Below, in pieces: positions 46,112 to 55,532 of a stretch of 64,000 nucleotides of DNA. A program made the position numbers and the translations under genes. The notes under the pieces are model-generated. The model was not told the origin of the DNA. It did no database searches and saw only the letters and a list, made by a program, of their open reading frames with translations. Each line of letters begins with the position of its first letter. Positions within the stretch are counted from its first letter, which is position 1. Source of the DNA: Vicingaceae bacterium (lineage in GTDB: Bacteria; Bacteroidota; Bacteroidia; Flavobacteriales_E; Vicingaceae); the NCBI GenBank assembly GCA_026003395.1, contig BPHE01000003.1, positions 134,810 to 198,809 on the forward strand, written 5' to 3'.

Positions 46112-48583
46112 CTAAAATTTAAAATCATAGCGAAACATAAGGGTTCTTGGAGGTTGGATGTCTCCCGGACGTCCCATATATTCGACATTAAACACGTTGT
46201 TTGAAACCAAAGATATAGCAGTGTTTTTATTTAGCCTGTATATCAATCTGGCGTCAAATATCCAAAAACCACGATTGTTTCTTCTTCTGTATTCTTTCAA
46301 ACCGGGAAGTATTTTACTTGCTTCGATTGTTCCAAACAAAGGTTCTTCAAACATCCTGTCAATATTCACCATAAAACTGTTGTATCTTGTTGAAAATCCA
46401 AATCCCCACTTTTTATAATCGACCTGCAAATCAGAACGGAACATGTGTTTGAAACGATATTTCAACATATTGGTTGTCGTATCGCTGAAAGTAGCTCGAT
46501 ATGCACTGTCATAATTAAGGTTGATAGGATTCATATACGTATATCCGGCCATGGCATCCACATTCCAATCTTTCCATTTGAAATTACCCACCAAAGTCAC
46601 TTCATATCCACTAATCCGGGCCCTGCTCACATTGGTCGAACGAAAACCGCTGTAGTTGAAATAATCAAATAATGTAGGGCTGGTGATTGAATCGGGATAA
46701 TACTGTCCAAAATTAAATTCTATCATGTTTTGATATTCCATCCAAAAGCCGGCTACATCAAGATATCCCATAAACTTTCCTAAAGTAATTCCTTGTTTAA
46801 TTCCAATCTCTGTTGACCACCCGGTTTCAGGCATCAGATTTGGATTAGGAAATATTTTAAGAGTGGATAAATTGGTGTTGACAAACATTTCGGCTATGGA
46901 TGGGAAACGGTATCCTTGTCCGAAAGATGCTCTGATAAATGTTGCCTTATGTGCCCTGTAGTTTGCACCAATCCTGAAAACCGGTCGTATTGGTGCGTTC
47001 TTCATCAAAATAAGGGTATCCTTCCATTCGGTAGTATTCGAGGTAAACTTGATATTTTTGGGGAACAATATATCGGCTTTTGATGTAATGGAATCTACTT
47101 TGAAATATTCTCCTCTCAATCCTAAAGTCAATGACAATCGTTCCCATTTTTTTTCAAACTGTCCATATAAAGCACTGTTCATCCCATTATGATCGCCATA
47201 TAGCTCGGATTTTACCACATTAAAAATTTGCATGGCGCCACCGGACAAATTCCACCCCCGTGGCAGTTTGGTAACAATGCGATATTCCATGTAATACAAA
47301 TCTGCATCTGACCCTTGTTTTGTAATACTGTTGTTGACCGTTCTATAAAACCTTGATTTGAAAGAATGGGTGGTTTTGTCAGATTTTCTGTATACGATAT
47401 ATGGATCCACATTTAACCTGTAACCATTGAAAAAATTCAATGTAGTAGCAGGAGTGTCGACGCCTCCTCTTGGTCTTAAAGCACCGGAATCGGCATTTTG
47501 CCATAATAAAAAATAACTTGCTTTCACCCACATGTATGAAGCATTTATTCCGGCATATAGTTTTTTATTTTCATTGAAATAATATTTTGTTTTGGTATTA
47601 ATTCTTGCTCTTTGCTCTGTGGCTCCTTCCCGATACCCTTGGTCGGCAAATGCATTGCCTGACACAACATAAGAAAAACGGTTGACCAATCTGCCATGAG
47701 AAAAGTTCATTCCGGTGAAAATAGGATTGGCCCTTTCGCCCCACCATTTCAATGGTTTTCTTAATTGACCCGTTGAATCTCGTCTACTGCCTGTTGAATC
47801 AGGACGGACAGGATCATTATAAACACCATGAAAGAAAGATATTCTTGTTTCCGGCTCATTCGTCGGATCTTTCGTGATAATATTGATGATTCCATTGAGC
47901 GAGGATGAACCATACAACACACTTGACGCTCCTTTAATTACCTCTACCTGGGCAATGTTTTCGGTTGGCAAATAATTAAACTTTATATCGCCTGCATCTG
48001 CCGATAATAAAGGCAAATCATCGACCAAAACAGTTACACGGCTCCCGGCTCCATAACTGTATCCACTTCCTCCACGGATACTTACCTGCCCATCGTTAAT
48101 ATCCACGCCGGGTATCTGCTTCACTGCGGTTTCAAGATTGTATGTGTTGCGGTTTTCAATGAATTTTGGCTTGATTACCTCCATCGATACCGGCACCTCT
48201 TCTATCTTTTGCTCATATCTTGATGCCGAAATAATCACTGTGTTTAACAATACCTCTGCGGGTTTTAAAGAGATGGAAATGATTTTATCCTTGTCTTCGG
48301 GAAGCTTGATAGTTTTGACAAAATCTTGATATCCGATAAATTTCACGGTAATATTATGGCTTCCTTCATTGGCAGTAATCGTAAAGCTTCCGTCTATTTG
48401 TGACGAAGCAACGGGCTTGCCATCCAAAATAATTGTCGCCCCTACCAATAGCTCTTGAGAGTTTTCGTCTTTTACAATACCCTTGACCGTGTATTGATTT
48501 TGTGATTTCAATAAAAAAGGGGCAATTGTAAGCAAACAAACTGCCCCTTTATTCAATAGGTATTCTTTTATCTTAAACATCAT
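46112..48583 (-). CDS. TonB-dependent outer-membrane receptor
   Basis: 823 residues. A signal peptide (KGAVCLLTIAPFLLKS) precedes a carboxypeptidase-regulatory-like beta-sandwich at ~28-110 (YTVKGIVKDENSQELLVGAT), a plug domain at ~115-235 (VDINDGQVSIRGGSGYSYGA, VEVIKGASSVLYGSSSLNGI) and a 22-strand barrel ending in aromatic FRYDFKF. It imports a substrate across the outer membrane using TonB energy. No SusD partner is adjacent, so a vitamin, siderophore or small nutrient is more likely than a polysaccharide. The upstream gene for a small T9SS protein reads in the same direction with a 22-base gap; they may share a transcript. Confidence 0.95.
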   Translation of the reverse strand: MMFKIKEYLLNKGAVCLLTIAPFLLKSQNQYTVKGIVKDENSQELLVGATIILDGKPVASSQIDGSFTITANEGSHNITVKFIGYQDFVKTIKLPEDKDKIISISLKPAEVLLNTVIISASRYEQKIEEVPVSMEVIKPKFIENRNTYNLETAVKQIPGVDINDGQVSIRGGSGYSYGAGSRVTVLVDDLPLLSADAGDIKFNYLPTENIAQVEVIKGASSVLYGSSSLNGIINIITKDPTNEPETRISFFHGVYNDPVRPDSTGSRRDSTGQLRKPLKWWGERANPIFTGMNFSHGRLVNRFSYVVSGNAFADQGYREGATEQRARINTKTKYYFNENKKLYAGINASYMWVKASYFLLWQNADSGALRPRGGVDTPATTLNFFNGYRLNVDPYIVYRKSDKTTHSFKSRFYRTVNNSITKQGSDADLYYMEYRIVTKLPRGWNLSGGAMQIFNVVKSELYGDHNGMNSALYGQFEKKWERLSLTLGLRGEYFKVDSITSKADILFPKNIKFTSNTTEWKDTLILMKNAPIRPVFRIGANYRAHKATFIRASFGQGYRFPSIAEMFVNTNLSTLKIFPNPNLMPETGWSTEIGIKQGITLGKFMGYLDVAGFWMEYQNMIEFNFGQYYPDSITSPTLFDYFNYSGFRSTNVSRARISGYEVTLVGNFKWKDWNVDAMAGYTYMNPINLNYDSAYRATFSDTTTNMLKYRFKHMFRSDLQVDYKKWGFGFSTRYNSFMVNIDRMFEEPLFGTIEASKILPGLKEYRRRNNRGFWIFDARLIYRLNKNTAISLVSNNVFNVEYMGRPGDIQPPRTLMFRYDFKF

Positions 48584-48605
48584 TCCCCAACCTTTTCAAG
48601 ATAAA

Positions 48606-49337
48606 TTAATGAGCAACCACCAACTTCTCTGTTTTCAATGTTTTGCCTTGATTATTGACTTTGATAAAATAGATCCCATCCGGCAAATCATTCACATTCA
48701 CCTGGATATTTTTGGCATTGGATATAGTCGTTTTGGCTTGGATTAATTCTCCCAATGTATTGTAAATTAAAACTTCCAAATTTTTGGCCTGAGCGTTAAA
48801 TAAAATAAATCTGTCGTTGGCAGGATTCGGACTTATGCTTAAATCTTCACTGCGTATCAAAGAAACGCCTGCGGCGGGATCAATCACTATTTTATATCCA
48901 TATGCCGTGTCTTTCTGTGGTGTTTGCAAACCTCCCACATAATATTCTACGGCTGCTTTCAAGGGATATGTGCCTGCTTGTCCCTGTTGTGGGTTACCTG
49001 AGATCAATGCACATCCGCTGGTCCCACCATTCCAAGTACAATTACCCGTATTGCAAGCATAAGAAAAATTTGCCGGTAGACCAACAATTGTTTTTAAAAT
49101 CACTTTATCTACAGAAATAGGGAAACCATTGATGGTATCCGAAGCCGGTATAACAAAAGTGATAGTGGTAGAATATGGCACCCCTTCCTGGGCATGCGGA
49201 AGGTTCTGAATGGTATCCGGATAAATACCCGGTTGGGTATATTGAGGGTCCGGAGTACATTGACCGTAACTTACAACAGTGTTAGCAAATGCTAACATCA
49301 TGACAAACATAAATTTGTAAATCTTTTTCATAGGCAT
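48606..49337 (-). CDS. Small T9SS type A secreted protein
   Basis: About 243 residues with a signal peptide (MKKIYKFMFVMMLAFANTVV; either the ATG at 49337 or two codons later). The middle holds cysteines (CNTGNCTWNGGTSGC) and Thr/Pro-rich beta structure. Residues ~165-243 form a type A sorting domain (SISPNPANDRFILFN, VLIYNTLGELIQAKTTIS, LPDGIYFIKVNNQGKTLKTE). It should be exported by T9SS. Its place directly upstream of the TonB receptor suggests it might bind the same ligand at the surface, as inference. Confidence 0.88.
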   Translation of the reverse strand: MPMKKIYKFMFVMMLAFANTVVSYGQCTPDPQYTQPGIYPDTIQNLPHAQEGVPYSTTITFVIPASDTINGFPISVDKVILKTIVGLPANFSYACNTGNCTWNGGTSGCALISGNPQQGQAGTYPLKAAVEYYVGGLQTPQKDTAYGYKIVIDPAAGVSLIRSEDLSISPNPANDRFILFNAQAKNLEVLIYNTLGELIQAKTTISNAKNIQVNVNDLPDGIYFIKVNNQGKTLKTEKLVVAH

Positions 49338-49390
49338 TTTTTTTACAAATATCTAATTTTTTTTTTTAATTTAATTTTAAAAAATTAAAT

Positions 49391-49413
49391 AAGGGAGAAA
49401 TCCATTCTCCCTT
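49391..49413 (-). terminator. Terminator downstream of the beta-oxidation operon
   Basis: Inverted repeat AAGGGAGAA / TTCTCCCTT (9 bp, 5-base loop) lies 28 bases past the acyl-CoA dehydrogenase stop. Read on the minus strand it is followed by a T-rich ATTTAATTTT tract. It also lies 54 bases upstream of the T9SS gene start, separating the two minus-strand units. Confidence 0.75.
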
Positions 49414-49440
49414 TTAGCGTAAAACCTGGTAAAATCAATT

Positions 49441-51234
49441 TTAAGAAAAAACGTACATATTATTTTTCAATGTTGCATCAGCAATTTGTCTGCGTAAATT
49501 TTTATGGTTGATGATATCCGTTTTGGTAAAACGCTTTAACCCTACCATCATCATTCTCAGTTCGTCACCTTCGGCAAAAGCGGCAAGGGCGTCTTTACCA
49601 TATTTAAAAATTTTGTCGGCAGTATCGTATATCAAAACTTGTGTAGCTGCTATTGCTTCTTTGTTGGCATCTTCGCCCATCATTTCGATGCGTTTCATGG
49701 TACCCAATAATGTTGATTCTGCCACATAAGTTAAAATAATCATATCGGACACATTCATCAAAATCTCTTGTTCCTTTGCCAACTCAGTCATTAACTTTTG
49801 AGCCGCAGATCCGGCTACCATCAATATCGCTTTCTTAAAATTAGTGATAGCTTTTTTCTCATTGGCAAATAAACTATTGTCTTCAGAGCCAAAATCGGGA
49901 ATTTGCATTAACTCTTTAGCCACATTTTGAGCATGCGACAAGAGATCCAACTCTCCCTTCATTGCTTTTTTCAAAAGCATATCAACAATCAACAAGCGGT
50001 TAATTTCATTGGTTCCCTCAAAAATCCGGTTTATCCGGCTGTCTCTATATGCCCTTTCAACAGGTCCTTCGGCACTATAACCCATTCCTCCGTATATTTG
50101 TACGGCTTCATCCACCACATAATCGAGTGCCTCGGATCCGAAAACTTTCAATATGGCCGCTTCGATGGCATATTCTTTAATGGCAAACTTGTCTGCCTCT
50201 GTTTTGCTTTTACCTTCTTCCAACGACTGAATGATAGCATCTTCGATGTTTTTAGAACAACGGTAGAGAGCCGACTCGAGAGCATAAGTTTCTATGGTTT
50301 GTTGGGCCAATTTATACTTTATTGCTCCGTACTTACCAATCGGACGTCCAAATTGTTCGCGCTCATTGGCATATACTGCCGATTTTTTTATCAATTCTTT
50401 TGCTGCTCCTAATGCTGCACCGGCCAATTTGATACGCCCAATGTTAAGAATATAAAGTGCAATCTTAAAACCTTCCCCTCTTTCTCCCAATAAGTTTTCT
50501 ACCGGTACAGGGCAATTATTAAAAAATACCTGGCGTGTAGAAGAACCTTTAATACCCATTTTCTTTTCCTCCGGATTCAATTCAATGCCTCCAAAGCCCT
50601 TTTCAACAATAAATGCACTCAAATTTTCATCATCGTCAATTTTAGCAAAAACTATAAACAAATCGGCAAATCCTGCATTGGTAATCCACATTTTTTGACC
50701 ATTAATCAAGTAATGCTTTCCATCCGGGCTCAAAGTAGCTTTTGTTTTGCCTGAATTTGCATCTGAACCGGATCCGGGTTCGGTGAGGCAATAGCTCGCC
50801 TTCCATTCACCTGATGCAAGCTTAGGCAGATATTTCTTTTTTTGTTCTTCATTTCCAAAATATAAAATAGGCAAAGTACCAATTCCAGTATGAGCTGCAA
50901 ATGCAACGGCAAAAGAATGCCCCGCCCCTATCTTTTCAGTCAATAGCATACCGGTTACGAAATCTTTCCCTAAACCTCCATATTCTTCAGGAATTGTGAG
51001 ACCTAACATTCCAAGCTCCCCTGATTTTTCCAACAGTTTTGGCATTAATCCTTCTTCAAGAGAATCTATACGATCTAAAATGGGGAATATTTCTTGTTCT
51101 AAAAATGTTTGACAGGTTTCTGCAATCATTTTTTGTTCTTCGTCAAACATTTCGGGGATAAAAACAGATTTAAAATCTGTATCTTTTATAAGAAATTCCC
51201 CACCTTTCAAAGCTTTTATTTTCGATGTTTCCAT
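49441..51234 (-). CDS. Acyl-CoA dehydrogenase
   Basis: 597 residues, the longer VLCAD/ACAD9-like form with a C-terminal helical extension (~residues 430-597). Introduces the trans-2 double bond into acyl-CoA with FAD, passing electrons to ETF. Motifs: CLTEPGSGSDANSGKTKA, QKMWITNAGFADLFIVFAK, and IYGGMGYSAEGPVERAYRD followed by RIFEGTNEINR, where the catalytic base lies. Last gene of a four-gene minus-strand operon: MarR regulator, fused hydratase/dehydrogenase, thiolase, then this enzyme; the gap to the thiolase gene is 12 bases. A terminator follows. Confidence 0.95.
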   Translation of the reverse strand: METSKIKALKGGEFLIKDTDFKSVFIPEMFDEEQKMIAETCQTFLEQEIFPILDRIDSLEEGLMPKLLEKSGELGMLGLTIPEEYGGLGKDFVTGMLLTEKIGAGHSFAVAFAAHTGIGTLPILYFGNEEQKKKYLPKLASGEWKASYCLTEPGSGSDANSGKTKATLSPDGKHYLINGQKMWITNAGFADLFIVFAKIDDDENLSAFIVEKGFGGIELNPEEKKMGIKGSSTRQVFFNNCPVPVENLLGERGEGFKIALYILNIGRIKLAGAALGAAKELIKKSAVYANEREQFGRPIGKYGAIKYKLAQQTIETYALESALYRCSKNIEDAIIQSLEEGKSKTEADKFAIKEYAIEAAILKVFGSEALDYVVDEAVQIYGGMGYSAEGPVERAYRDSRINRIFEGTNEINRLLIVDMLLKKAMKGELDLLSHAQNVAKELMQIPDFGSEDNSLFANEKKAITNFKKAILMVAGSAAQKLMTELAKEQEILMNVSDMIILTYVAESTLLGTMKRIEMMGEDANKEAIAATQVLIYDTADKIFKYGKDALAAFAEGDELRMMMVGLKRFTKTDIINHKNLRRQIADATLKNNMYVFS

Positions 51235-51246
51235 ATTGATATATTT

Positions 51247-52428
51247 TTAATTTAACAATTCAAAAATACCTGCAGCACCTTGACCGGTGCCAACACACAT
51301 GGTTACCATGCCATATTTTTTGTTTCTCCTACGCAACTCATTCAAAATTTGCACAGTTAATTTTGCTCCGGTACATCCGAGGGGATGCCCCAAAGCAATG
51401 GCTCCTCCATTGACGTTGACAATCTCCTCATTCAATCCCAAAGTTTTGATCACTGCAACTGATTGTGATGCAAATGCTTCATTTAATTCAATCAAATCAA
51501 TACTGTCTTGACTCAATCCGGCCAATTTCAATGCTTTTGGGATGGCTGCCACCGGTCCTATCCCCATTATTCTAGGCTCAACACCGGCCACGGCATATGA
51601 AACCAAACGTGCCACAGGTGTGAGATTATGTTGTTTCACAAACTCCTCCGAGCATACCAACACAAATGCGGCGCCATCGCTTGTTTGTGATGAGTTTCCG
51701 GCTGTGACGCAACCATTTTGGGCAAAGACAGGTTTCAACTTGCTTAACGCCTCCAAATTTGTATCCCGACGGGGACCTTCATCTTGATTTACCACCCAAC
51801 TTCGGGTAGATTTTTTTCCGTTCTCATCAATATAATTTTCAGTAACCTCAATAGGTACAATCTCTTCGTCAAATAAATGGTTGTCAATTGCTCTGATGGC
51901 TTTTTGATGTGATTTCAAGGCAAATAAATCTTGTTCCTCCCGTGAAATGTTATATTCTTTTGCCACCGCCTCGGCTGTCAAGCCCATACCCCAATACCAA
52001 TCCGGATGATTGAGGGCAATCGAAGGATTGGGTACTACTCTCCATCCGCCCATAGGAATTAAGCTCATCGATTCAGTACCTCCAGCAATAATACACTGAG
52101 CCAATCCGGCATTAATTTTACTCACCGCAATAGCTATGGTTTCTAAACCGGAAGAGCAATAACGATTGACAGTCATTCCGGGAACTTTTTCCGTATCAAG
52201 CCCCATTAACGAAATCAGACGTCCGACATTCAGCCCTTGCTCAGCTTCAGGCATAGCATTCCCTACAATCACATCGTCTATTTCTTCTTTATCTACATTT
52301 GGCACTTCTTTCAACAATGCTTTAATCACTTGGGCTGCCAGGTCGTCGGGACGAAAAAACCTGAAACCTCCTTTATTGGCTTTGCCTACAGCACTTCTTT
52401 TTCCGGCAACAATGTATACACTTTTCAT
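51247..52428 (-). CDS. Acetyl-CoA C-acyltransferase (3-ketoacyl-CoA thiolase)
   Basis: 393 residues, normal for thiolases. Thiolytic cleavage of 3-ketoacyl-CoA, the last step of each beta-oxidation round. Nucleophile Cys91 in NRYCSSGLETIAIA, His348 in GGAIALGHPLGCTGAK and the second active-site Cys378 in MVTMCVGTGQGAAG are all present. Located between the acyl-CoA dehydrogenase and the fused dehydrogenase/hydratase genes with 12-base gaps on both sides, so co-transcribed. Confidence 0.96.
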   Translation of the reverse strand: MKSVYIVAGKRSAVGKANKGGFRFFRPDDLAAQVIKALLKEVPNVDKEEIDDVIVGNAMPEAEQGLNVGRLISLMGLDTEKVPGMTVNRYCSSGLETIAIAVSKINAGLAQCIIAGGTESMSLIPMGGWRVVPNPSIALNHPDWYWGMGLTAEAVAKEYNISREEQDLFALKSHQKAIRAIDNHLFDEEIVPIEVTENYIDENGKKSTRSWVVNQDEGPRRDTNLEALSKLKPVFAQNGCVTAGNSSQTSDGAAFVLVCSEEFVKQHNLTPVARLVSYAVAGVEPRIMGIGPVAAIPKALKLAGLSQDSIDLIELNEAFASQSVAVIKTLGLNEEIVNVNGGAIALGHPLGCTGAKLTVQILNELRRRNKKYGMVTMCVGTGQGAAGIFELLN

Positions 52429-52440
52429 ATTCCTGTTTTT

Positions 52441-54846
52441 TTAATTTCTTAAAACTTTTCCTGTTGTAATCAAACTTTGCATTCTTTCAAGGGTCTTTTT
52501 ATTCATACATAACTCCACAAATACTTTCCTTTCCAAATCAAGCAAATATTGTTCGCTGACTTGTGTGGATGAAGACAGATCTCCGCCGGCTAATATCCAT
52601 CCCAATTTTTTGCTCATTTCTTGTTCGTATTCGGTGATATAATTTCCGGCAAGCATCGAATTTGCCCCAACGTAAACCAAACCCAGCGCTTCTTGCCCCA
52701 ACACTTTGATATCCTTTCGAGGTTGTGGTTTAACATACCCTTTTTCCCACATCAACAAAGCACTTTGTTTGGCATATTGCAGCTGATGGTCTCGGCTGAC
52801 AATCACTTCGTCCAACCCGGGTCTTAGATACCCAAGATCAAATGCTTCATAAGCAGAGGTGGAAACTTTGGCCTGACCTATCGTGAGAAATCTCTGACGA
52901 AACCTGTTAAGCTCTACATCGCCTTCTTTCAACTCATCAGAAAGACGTAATGCAAATTCTTTGGTGCCACCGCCGGCAGGTATGACCCCTACTCCAAACT
53001 CCACCAATCCCATATAAGTTTCGGCATGAGCCACTACTTTGTCTGAATGCATACAAAGCTCACATGCTCCACCCAATGTAAGATTATGTGGTGCTGCTAT
53101 CACAGGAACAGAAGAATAGCGGATACGCATCATGGTATTTTGAAACATCCTTACGGCCATGTCCAATTCTTCATATTCTTGTTCGGCAGCAAGCATAAAT
53201 ATCATGCCGACATTGGCTCCTGCCGAAAAATTTTCTCCTTCATTGTATATCACCAATCCCTTGTAATCTTTTTCAGCAACATCCAAAGCATATTGAATGC
53301 CTTGCAGCACATCCCCGCCTATGGCATTCATTTTAGTGTGGAACTCCAATCCCAGGATGCCGTCACCCAGGTCAACCAGGGTAGTACCGGAATTTTTCCA
53401 AAGTGTATTAGTTTCTTTGAGATAACTCATCACCAAGATATCCTCATATCCGGGAACGGGCAAGAATGATTTTGAATTAATGTCATAATAATACTTCTTA
53501 CCATCCCGTATTTCATAAAAATGGTCAATTCCTTCCGATAACATTGTTTCAACCCAGGCAGCAGGTTTAATGCCGGCCTCTTTCATTTTCTCTGCCACAT
53601 TTTTCAGCCCTATGGCATCCCATGTTTCAAATGGTCCGAGAGACCAACCAAAACCGGCTTTGAGCGCTTCGTCTATTTTATAGATTTCATCGGCTATTTC
53701 GGGTATACGTTTGCTCACATATTCAAATAAAGATAAAAAACTTTTCCTGTAAAATTCCCCGGCTTTATCTTGTGACTCAAACAAAAATTTAATCCTTTGT
53801 TGTAAATTATCAATGGCTTTAGCTGCTTCCAATGAAGCAAATTTCACTTTCTTCATTGGACGGTATTCGCCTGTTTGAAGATCTAAAGCCAAAATCTCGC
53901 TTTCTCCGTTTTCTTTTTTTACTTTTTTGTAAAATCCTTGTTTGGTTTTATTGCCTAATTGATTATTTTCAATCATTTTCTTGACATAAGCCGGTATTTC
54001 AAAAAGATGATTGGCTTCGTCATTGGGGCAATTTTGTTTGAGCCCGTTTGCAACATGAACCAATGTATCCAATCCAACCACATCTGCCGTACGAAAGGTA
54101 GCCGACTTGGGGCGACCAAGAATCTGTCCGGTAAGTTTATCTACTTCTTCAATGGTAAGCCCCAGGTCATTAATCATGTGAAAAATTGACTGTATACCAA
54201 AGACCCCTATCCTGTTGGCAATAAACGCCGGAGTATCTTTACAAATCACTACCTTTTTACCTAAAATTTTACTTCCGAAATGCTTTAAAAACTCGATGAT
54301 ATCAGGATCAGTTTTTGGAGAAGGTATTATTTCCAGTAATTTCAAATACCTCGGTGGGTTAAAAAAATGTGTCCCTACAAAATTCTTGGCAAAATTTTCA
54401 CTTCTTCCCTCGATCAACATATGAATAGGAATACCTGAAGTATTGGTGGAAATAATGGCATCCTTCCGGATAAACTTTTCTACTTTTTCAAAAATTTGTT
54501 GTTTGATATCCAACCTCTCAACCACTGCTTCTAAAACCCAATCACATTCGGAAATTTTGTCAAAATCATCTTCAAAATTTCCTGTAGTAATCCGGTTAGC
54601 GAAAGATTGATGATAAATCGGGGAGGGATTAGATTTTAAGGCATTCTTCAAAGATTCGTTCACAATCCTGTTTCTCACCTGTGGATGACTTAAATCAAGG
54701 CCTTTTTGCTTCTCTTCTTCAGTCAATTCTTTAGGAATAATATCCAATAATAAAACTTGTATGCCCACATTGGCAAAATGACATGCAATCCGGGACCCCA
54801 TGATACCGGATCCCAATACTGCTATTTTCTCAATTTTTCTTCTCAT
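52441..54846 (-). CDS. Fused 3-hydroxyacyl-CoA dehydrogenase / enoyl-CoA hydratase
   Basis: 801 residues from the ATG at 54844-54846 (MRRKIEKIAVLGSGIMGS); an ATG 8 codons upstream would lengthen the overlap with marR. Order is dehydrogenase first: NAD-binding VLGSGIMGSRIACHFANVG, THFFNPPRYLKLLEIIPSPK, then the 3HCDH C-terminal domains to ~450. A crotonase domain follows (residues ~475-690) with FSAGANVGMIFMLA and AAPHNLTLGGACELCM. FadB/FadJ proteins have the reverse order, so this is the Bacteroidota/Gram-positive-style arrangement. It performs hydration and NAD-dependent oxidation steps of beta-oxidation. Overlaps the MarR gene by 17 bases. Confidence 0.95.
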   Translation of the reverse strand: MRRKIEKIAVLGSGIMGSRIACHFANVGIQVLLLDIIPKELTEEEKQKGLDLSHPQVRNRIVNESLKNALKSNPSPIYHQSFANRITTGNFEDDFDKISECDWVLEAVVERLDIKQQIFEKVEKFIRKDAIISTNTSGIPIHMLIEGRSENFAKNFVGTHFFNPPRYLKLLEIIPSPKTDPDIIEFLKHFGSKILGKKVVICKDTPAFIANRIGVFGIQSIFHMINDLGLTIEEVDKLTGQILGRPKSATFRTADVVGLDTLVHVANGLKQNCPNDEANHLFEIPAYVKKMIENNQLGNKTKQGFYKKVKKENGESEILALDLQTGEYRPMKKVKFASLEAAKAIDNLQQRIKFLFESQDKAGEFYRKSFLSLFEYVSKRIPEIADEIYKIDEALKAGFGWSLGPFETWDAIGLKNVAEKMKEAGIKPAAWVETMLSEGIDHFYEIRDGKKYYYDINSKSFLPVPGYEDILVMSYLKETNTLWKNSGTTLVDLGDGILGLEFHTKMNAIGGDVLQGIQYALDVAEKDYKGLVIYNEGENFSAGANVGMIFMLAAEQEYEELDMAVRMFQNTMMRIRYSSVPVIAAPHNLTLGGACELCMHSDKVVAHAETYMGLVEFGVGVIPAGGGTKEFALRLSDELKEGDVELNRFRQRFLTIGQAKVSTSAYEAFDLGYLRPGLDEVIVSRDHQLQYAKQSALLMWEKGYVKPQPRKDIKVLGQEALGLVYVGANSMLAGNYITEYEQEMSKKLGWILAGGDLSSSTQVSEQYLLDLERKVFVELCMNKKTLERMQSLITTGKVLRN

Positions 54847-55279
54847 TTGTTTGTTTTTTAAATTCTTCAATACTTTGATTGATTTTCTCCATTACTTTGA
54901 AAAAAGTATCTTTTTCTGATTTGTTTAGCTTGCTTAAGATTAACTCATTAAACGCACGAACAACTTTTCTGGCAATTTTTCTTTTTTTGGCACCTTCTTC
55001 GGTCAATTTCACCAAAACTTTTCTCCTGTCTTGTGTATCCGGAATCCTCACAATCAACCCTTGATCTTCCATGCTTTTCATGATGCGTGCAAGGGATGTT
55101 TTTTCAATACCCGACCTTGGCCCCAAATCCGTCACAAATGTTCCTTCTTCGTCTATATTTATAAGCAACATCCCAATTCCTTGTGTTGCCTGATATTCGC
55201 TGGCAATACTATTATACATTTTTACGATTCTCAACCACGTAGATTTTAAATGATAATCGATCGTTTCTTCAGGTTTCAT
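54830..55279 (-). CDS. MarR-family transcriptional regulator of the beta-oxidation operon
   Basis: 149 residues with the winged-helix pattern: GMLLINIDEEGTFVTDLGPR, then recognition-helix region SGIEKTSLARIMKSMEDQGL and the wing RIPDTQDRRKVLVKLTEEG. As first gene of the operon, overlapping the next by 17 bases, it probably senses acyl-CoA or fatty acids and represses its own operon, as other MarR/TetR regulators do for beta-oxidation; the ligand is inference. A palindrome that could be its operator lies 22 bases upstream. Confidence 0.92.
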   Translation of the reverse strand: MKPEETIDYHLKSTWLRIVKMYNSIASEYQATQGIGMLLINIDEEGTFVTDLGPRSGIEKTSLARIMKSMEDQGLIVRIPDTQDRRKVLVKLTEEGAKKRKIARKVVRAFNELILSKLNKSEKDTFFKVMEKINQSIEEFKKQTNEKKN

Positions 55280-55301
55280 GGCAAATATATTTAAAAATTT
55301 A

Positions 55302-55315
55302 TTATGCTAACATAA
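55302..55315 (-). promoter_or_regulatory. Candidate operator: inverted repeat TTATG-CTAA-CATAA upstream of marR
   Basis: Perfect 5-bp half-sites with a 4-base centre, 22 bases upstream of the marR ATG. A minus-strand TATATTTG (-7 type) lies at 55282-55289, between palindrome and start. Position suits autorepression by MarR. The region 55316-55532 holds nothing else I can name. Confidence 0.45.
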
Positions 55316-55532
55316 ATATTTGAAAAATTTAATTTGGCGTAAATATAGAATTTTTTTATTTGTATTTGGGCTTGTTAACAGAATTATAGAAATGACAACG
55401 GATTTCTTGTAAAACTTAATACTGAATATTTGAAAAAATTATGTTTCTTGACAAAAAAATTTATTAAAATTTAAACTCCGGCAAATAAAAAATTAAGTTT
55501 TTTGATACTCTTTTTCAAAAAATATTTCCAAC

